Assembly (NCBI GenBank): GCA_024278715.1
Contig: JAJRSN010000520.1
Span: forward strand, 1-8,361
Direction: 5' to 3'
Length of the DNA stretch: 8,361 nt
Source: Calditrichota bacterium
Lineage (GTDB): Bacteria; Calditrichota; Calditrichia; Calditrichales; Calditrichaceae
A model generated the notes under the pieces. That model was given only the letters and a program-made list of their open reading frames with translations. It was not told the DNA's origin and did not search any database. Positions 4,619 through 8,361 of the stretch are shown piece by piece. The position numbers were made by a program, and so were the translations under genes. Within the stretch, counting starts at the first letter, position 1. The number at the start of each line of letters is the position of its first letter.

Positions 4619-6373
4619 GGAAACAAAAAATCAAAGTTTAATAAATACCCTTCAATTAAAGTGTCAGGCTTTACCTGTCGGGTCGGCTGGAAGCAAATAG
4701 CTCTGGAGATTCGCAAGCGGATTAATCGGTTTCAATCGGATAAAATTGTACTGACCGTTGAAATTTACCCCGGCGCGTTTGAAGATGATATTTTCGGGAA
4801 TCTGAACAGTCTGTTAAAACCGAATCGCGTATTTTTCACTAAGGATGTGTTTAAAACGCAATCCGAAATTCGCGAAATTACAAACCCCTATCTCGGCGAT
4901 GATCCTGTTTTCGGCGTTTTGAGCTACTTAAAGATCGATGATTTTTTTGATCCGAAAAAATTATCGAAAACAAAGAAAGAGATTGAAAATATCGATTCGG
5001 GAATAACGATGATCATGGGATGCGGAGCCGTTCGTTTGGGAAAACCGGATATTCTGGTTTACGCTGACATGGCGCGCTGGGAAATTCAGCAACGTTTTCG
5101 TCGCAATGAAATCGGGAATCTGGGAATTGACAATAAAAGTAATTTGCCTTCTTTGAAATACAAACGCTCGTTTTTTGTTGACTGGCGCGTTGCGGATCGT
5201 TTAAAAAGGGAATTGATCGAAAAGTGGGATTATGTTCTCGATACAAATGACAGACAAACCCCTAAAATGATTACCGGCGAAGCAGTGCGAAGCGGATTGC
5301 GTAAAGCCGCGCGCCAACCGTTTGAACTAAAGCCTTTTTTCGATCCCGGACCATGGGGCGGACAATGGTTAAAAGACGTTTGCGACCTTGATCGTTCGGC
5401 GGAAAATTATGCCTGGTGTTTCAATTGCGTACCGGAAGAAAACAGTCTTTTGTTTGAGTTTGACGGGGCACTGTTTGAAATTCCTTCAATTAATCTGGTA
5501 TTTTATCAACCCGTGCAATTGCTGGGTGAAAAAGTGTACGCCCGCTTTGGCGCGGAATTTCCCATTCGTTTCGATTTTCTTGATACCTGGGAGGGAGGAA
5601 ATTTAAGTCTGCAAGTGCATCCCACAACCGATTACATTCAAAACACGTTTGGCTGGCATTACACACAGGATGAAAGCTATTATCTGCTGGACGCCAAACC
5701 CGGGGCTAAGGTTTATTTGGGATTGCGGGAAGATATTGATCCGCAGGCAATGATCACCGATTTAAAACGAGCCGATTCAGGAGAAATCGATTTTGCCGAC
5801 GAAAAATATATTCAGACCTGGGAAGTTAAAAAACACGATCATATTTCGATCCCAGCAGGAACGGTGCACTGTTCCGGGAAGAATTGTCTGGTTCTTGAAA
5901 TAAGCTCAACTCCTTACATTTTTACTTTTAAGTTGTGGGACTGGGGAAGAGTGGGCTTAGACGGAAGACCGCGCCCAATTCATATTCGGCACGGGGAAAA
6001 GGTAATACAATTCAATCGAACCACTCAATGGACAAAACAGAACCTGATCAATCGAATTGAAGAAACGGCGCGCGGAGACGGCTGGCGGGAAGAACGCACC
6101 GGGCTTCATGAGCTTGAATTTGTTGAAACTCGTCGTCACTGGTTCACAAAAAAAGTTCGGCACGATACCCGCGGAGTCGTTAATGTTCTTAACCTGGTCG
6201 AAGGAGAAGAGATTATTGTGGAAAGTCCCGGCAAGCGGTTTGAACCTCTAATAGTTAATTATGCCGAGACGTTTGTGGTTCCGGCAAGCGTGGGCGCTTA
6301 TACCATTCGTCCCCACGGAGCCTCGACCGGAAAACAATGCGCCACGATAAAAGCCTATGTTCGTACTGCGTAA
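4616..6373 (+). CDS. Class I mannose-6-phosphate isomerase-like cupin enzyme with long N-terminal extension
   Basis: A 585-residue cytosolic protein, against roughly 315-390 for ordinary type I phosphomannose isomerases, which interconvert mannose-6-phosphate and fructose-6-phosphate with a bound metal. The isomerase part starts near residue 236 with ELKPFFDPGPWGGQW, equivalent to the LKPxxxxxxWGG opening of ManA. The expected metal ligands are present: Q333 and H335 in LQVHP, E353 in DESYYLLD and H418 in IPAGTVHCSG. LVLEISSTPYIFTFKLWDWG (425-444) matches the conserved segment after the last ligand. Residues 1-235 are an added domain with YADMARWEIQQRFRRNE (149-165) and FFVDWRVADR (186-195), somewhat like the acidic strand and arginine-rich lid of uridine-kinase-type P-loop enzymes, but without a clear Walker A motif. 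This architecture is, to my knowledge, common in Bacteroidota and relatives. The gene follows the symporter-gntR pair after the repeat gap; its true substrate is uncertain. Confidence 0.85.
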   Translation: MGNKKSKFNKYPSIKVSGFTCRVGWKQIALEIRKRINRFQSDKIVLTVEIYPGAFEDDIFGNLNSLLKPNRVFFTKDVFKTQSEIREITNPYLGDDPVFGVLSYLKIDDFFDPKKLSKTKKEIENIDSGITMIMGCGAVRLGKPDILVYADMARWEIQQRFRRNEIGNLGIDNKSNLPSLKYKRSFFVDWRVADRLKRELIEKWDYVLDTNDRQTPKMITGEAVRSGLRKAARQPFELKPFFDPGPWGGQWLKDVCDLDRSAENYAWCFNCVPEENSLLFEFDGALFEIPSINLVFYQPVQLLGEKVYARFGAEFPIRFDFLDTWEGGNLSLQVHPTTDYIQNTFGWHYTQDESYYLLDAKPGAKVYLGLREDIDPQAMITDLKRADSGEIDFADEKYIQTWEVKKHDHISIPAGTVHCSGKNCLVLEISSTPYIFTFKLWDWGRVGLDGRPRPIHIRHGEKVIQFNRTTQWTKQNLINRIEETARGDGWREERTGLHELEFVETRRHWFTKKVRHDTRGVVNVLNLVEGEEIIVESPGKRFEPLIVNYAETFVVPASVGAYTIRPHGASTGKQCATIKAYVRTA

Positions 6374-6389
6374 GAAATGCGTTCAATAG

Positions 6390-6402
6390 CGCCGGAGAGG
6401 CG
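6390..6402 (+). terminator. Short GC hairpin after the isomerase gene, possible weak terminator
   Basis: CGCC (6390-6393) pairs with GGCG (6399-6402) around GGAGA, 17 bases after the stop. The stem is only 4 pairs and the nearest T-run (TTTT, 6412-6415) is about 10 bases away, so it is not a classic intrinsic terminator. A later T-run at 6425-6432 lacks a GC stem. Confidence 0.25.
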
Positions 6403-6447
6403 ATCTGTGGGATTTTAAAAACGGCTTTTTTTGAAAACAAAAGGATA

Positions 6448-6476
6448 TTGCTCTTTGAGAAAAATTGAAATATTAA
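6448..6476 (+). promoter_or_regulatory. boxA-like antitermination element or, alternatively, a -35/-10 pair before the secreted-protein gene
   Basis: TGCTCTTTGAGAA (from 6449) closely resembles the bacterial boxA sequence TGCTCTTTAACAA, bound in RNA by NusB/NusE. It lies about 50 bases before the start of a very long gene. The same bases can be read as a promoter: TTGCTC at 6448-6453, 17 bases, TATTAA at 6471-6476, giving a start site near 6483. The two readings exclude each other, because in the second the boxA would not be transcribed from this promoter. Confidence 0.4.
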
Positions 6477-6498
6477 AAAACGATTTTGAAAGGGAAAT

Positions 6499-8361
6499 AT
6501 GAAAGTCTGTCTCTTTTTGATCTTTTTATTCTTCCTGGGAGGACAACAACTGTTTGCTCAGGGAAAACCTTACGTCGGACCGGACGATCCCGCGGGAGAT
6601 CCTTCGGCTGAGCGCTACGGATGGATGAACGGAAACCGTGTTCTGCTCTTTTTCAGAAATACCACCGAACTGTCGGATTGTTGCAATCTGGGATATGATG
6701 TGTCTAAGTGGCCCAATAATTATGACGGAACCAAGATGCATGACGGAATCGCCGTTTTGATCGGCGCCCGTGTTTATATTCGGAACGACACAATCCCGGT
6801 GGAAGACCCGTCAACGATTCGTCATGGTGATCAGGTGGACACATTATATTTTATTCAAAGCAGCTATCGCCATTCAATGGATAAAAATCCCGCAGGAACC
6901 GTGGAGTGGGCGCTGTACCCACCGTTCGGTTATTTTAATCCCATGGACGAATATCCCGCCATGAGCAATCTGCCAAATTCCTGGCCTCCCGACGGCTGGC
7001 CCACAAAAGACGGTAAAAAGTGGCAGGGAGAATGGAACGGCAGGTTTGGCAGAGGAATAATCAAAGCAGATCTGGAGTCCTTTGTAGTCGCTAACGATGC
7101 GCAAGATCAGGAACGATTGCCCACAAATCCGAATATTAGCGGTCCCTATTATTATCCGCGTCCGGGCGTATTCATCGGAGATAAAAATCCCGATGTCACC
7201 ATTCAAAAAGGCTATCCCTGGGGTGGTATCGGCATTCGGGTTGAACAACGCGGTTTTCAGTGGTCAAATCCCGCCGCTACTGACGCCATCTTTTTCGAAT
7301 ATACCATTGCCAATATTTCCGATTATGATTTACCGGATGTTTTTTTCGGCTACATGGTCGATAACGCCGTGGGTGGAGCCGAAGTCGGAGACGACATCGC
7401 CTACTACGATAAATTTCTCGACATGTGCTACTCGTGGGATGCGGATGGCGTTAAGGATATCGGAGGAGAAGGAGCGCCCGGAGTGATGGGTATTGCTTTT
7501 CTGGAAAGTCCGGGCATAGCCTACGATAATATTGATAACGACGAAGACGGGCTTGTTGATGAAAGACGGGATAATGTTGCCGTCATGAAAGTGGGTCCCA
7601 CAGATGGCATCGACGATCTTTATCTTTTTTTGAAATATTATAAACTAAAACAAAGCGATCTCCGCGAACACTGGGACGCCGATGAGGATCAGGACTGGCA
7701 GGACGGCTACGACGCCAACGGCAACGGAACATATACCTATTTTGACAGTACGGCTATGGTTTGGCGTCTTGAACCCGGTGAAGTCATTGGCGATGATGTG
7801 GGGTTGGACGGCGTGGGACCATTTGATTTGAATTACACCGGTCCCGATGAAGGCGAAGGCAATCACAAACCGGATTTTAAAGAAGGAGTGGGATGCGAAC
7901 CCAATTTCGCCGCCACCGACGTCAACGAATCGGATATGCTGGGACTGACCTCTTTCAGATACAATTTGGATTGGCGATACGATAAGAACATGATGAGCCA
8001 CGACCGGGAGATGTTTCAATTCCTTACCGGAGGAATATTCGACGAAGCGCAAATGAATCCGCAGAATTTTCTGGAAGACTTTGCCTCGGGATTGTTCCCG
8101 CTTCACAAAGGCAGAACCGAACGCGTATCTATGTCCGAATTGCACGCTTACGATCCGCTCACCGGTCTTAATTCGGCTGAACATCGTTCACCTGCCTTGT
8201 TTCGTCTCAAAGAAGTGGTGCAGCAGATTTACGAATCGGATTACCGTTTTGCACAGCCGCCGCTGATGCCGTCGCTTACCGCAACGCCCATGGACGGCAA
8301 GGTGGTTTTAAGCTGGGATAATGTTGCAGATCAGTTTACACGCGAACCGTTTCTGGATAAC
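6499..8361 (+). CDS. Large secreted protein with Asp/Asn-rich calcium-loop-like motifs and an Fn3-like start (C-terminus outside window)
   Basis: The frame is open from ATG 6499 (AGGG at 6491-6494, spacing 4) to the window end, giving 621 residues of an unfinished protein. MKVCLFLIFLFFLGGQQLFAQ is a standard signal peptide with probable cleavage after FAQ, near residue 21. The mature part begins KPYVGPDDPAGDPSAE and is rich in Trp, Tyr, Asp, Asn and Gly. DNIDNDEDGLVDE (343-355) and DADEDQDWQDGYDANGNG (393-410) look like DxDxDG calcium-binding loops of thrombospondin type 3/dockerin type. From about 588, PLMPSLTATPMDGKVVLSWDN resembles the first strands of a fibronectin type III domain. I associate this layout with large exported proteins of Calditrichota/KSB1-type bacteria; a C-terminal sorting domain may lie beyond the edge. 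No enzyme motif, including a sulfatase CxPxR, is visible. Function unknown; cell-surface or secreted structural/binding role is a guess. Confidence 0.85.
   Translation, partial: MKVCLFLIFLFFLGGQQLFAQGKPYVGPDDPAGDPSAERYGWMNGNRVLLFFRNTTELSDCCNLGYDVSKWPNNYDGTKMHDGIAVLIGARVYIRNDTIPVEDPSTIRHGDQVDTLYFIQSSYRHSMDKNPAGTVEWALYPPFGYFNPMDEYPAMSNLPNSWPPDGWPTKDGKKWQGEWNGRFGRGIIKADLESFVVANDAQDQERLPTNPNISGPYYYPRPGVFIGDKNPDVTIQKGYPWGGIGIRVEQRGFQWSNPAATDAIFFEYTIANISDYDLPDVFFGYMVDNAVGGAEVGDDIAYYDKFLDMCYSWDADGVKDIGGEGAPGVMGIAFLESPGIAYDNIDNDEDGLVDERRDNVAVMKVGPTDGIDDLYLFLKYYKLKQSDLREHWDADEDQDWQDGYDANGNGTYTYFDSTAMVWRLEPGEVIGDDVGLDGVGPFDLNYTGPDEGEGNHKPDFKEGVGCEPNFAATDVNESDMLGLTSFRYNLDWRYDKNMMSHDREMFQFLTGGIFDEAQMNPQNFLEDFASGLFPLHKGRTERVSMSELHAYDPLTGLNSAEHRSPALFRLKEVVQQIYESDYRFAQPPLMPSLTATPMDGKVVLSWDNVADQFTREPFLDN

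Noticed and set aside
6419..6432. AAAACGGCTTTTTTT as an intrinsic terminator
   Set aside because: Only A-T pairs can form the stem; there is no GC-rich hairpin before the T-run.
7645..8184. 179-codon open frame on the minus strand
   Set aside because: It lies wholly inside the secreted-protein gene, whose + strand frame has a signal peptide, ribosome binding site and sensible composition. The reverse translation shows no family motif.
6499..8361. Secreted protein as the sulfatase substrate of the maturase
   Set aside because: No Cys/Ser-x-Pro-x-Arg signature was found in the 621 visible residues; the nearest look-alike, CEPNF, lacks the arginine and context.

Overview
The window looks like bacterial chromosome from the Fibrobacteres-Chlorobi-Bacteroidetes (FCB) side of the tree, most plausibly a Calditrichota/KSB1-like or Bacteroidota-related lineage. 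This is inferred from two things. The roughly 585-residue mannose-6-phosphate-isomerase-like protein, with its long N-terminal extension, is a form I associate with Bacteroidota and relatives. The large exported protein at the right edge has the acidic Asp/Asn/Gly composition, calcium-loop-like stretches and Fn3-like start that I associate with Calditrichota/KSB1-type exported proteins. No rRNA or other marker gene is present, so the placement is tentative. All genes are on the + strand and none shows a frameshift.

Layout: (1) 1-270, C-terminal end of a parvulin-type peptidyl-prolyl isomerase. (2) 270-1520, anaerobic sulfatase-maturase-type radical SAM/SPASM enzyme with a C-terminal SEC-C zinc motif, overlapping the previous stop by one base. 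(3) 1521-1787, AT-rich gap with a weak promoter candidate and a GTATG-AA-CATAC palindrome just before the next gene. (4) 1788-3524, sodium:solute symporter of the SSS/SLC5 family. (5) 3533-4279, GntR/HutC-type regulator with a UTRA domain, 8 bases downstream of the symporter. (6) 4280-4615, a 336-base gap largely made of short repeats with a period of about seven bases, including five perfect tandem CATTACG units. (7) 4616-6373, class I mannose-6-phosphate-isomerase-like cupin enzyme with an N-terminal extension of about 230 residues, starting at TTG. (8) 6374-6498, a leader with a boxA-like TGCTCTTT. (9) 6499 to the window end, the N-terminal 621 residues of a large secreted protein.

The middle of the window reads as a carbohydrate module: Na+-driven uptake of a sugar or related solute, a UTRA regulator of the kind that senses (phospho)sugars, and a sugar-phosphate isomerase homologue. 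The palindrome in front of the symporter is a reasonable candidate operator for the co-transcribed GntR regulator. The sulfatase maturase to the left fits use of sulfated glycans, but no sulfatase, glycoside hydrolase or kinase is visible here, so the substrate cannot be named. The clearest unusual features are the heptamer-period repeat gap, the extra domain on the isomerase, the coupling of a foldase to a sulfatase maturase, and the exported protein with its boxA-like leader. I see no clear evidence of a wholly new system; these are the best leads.
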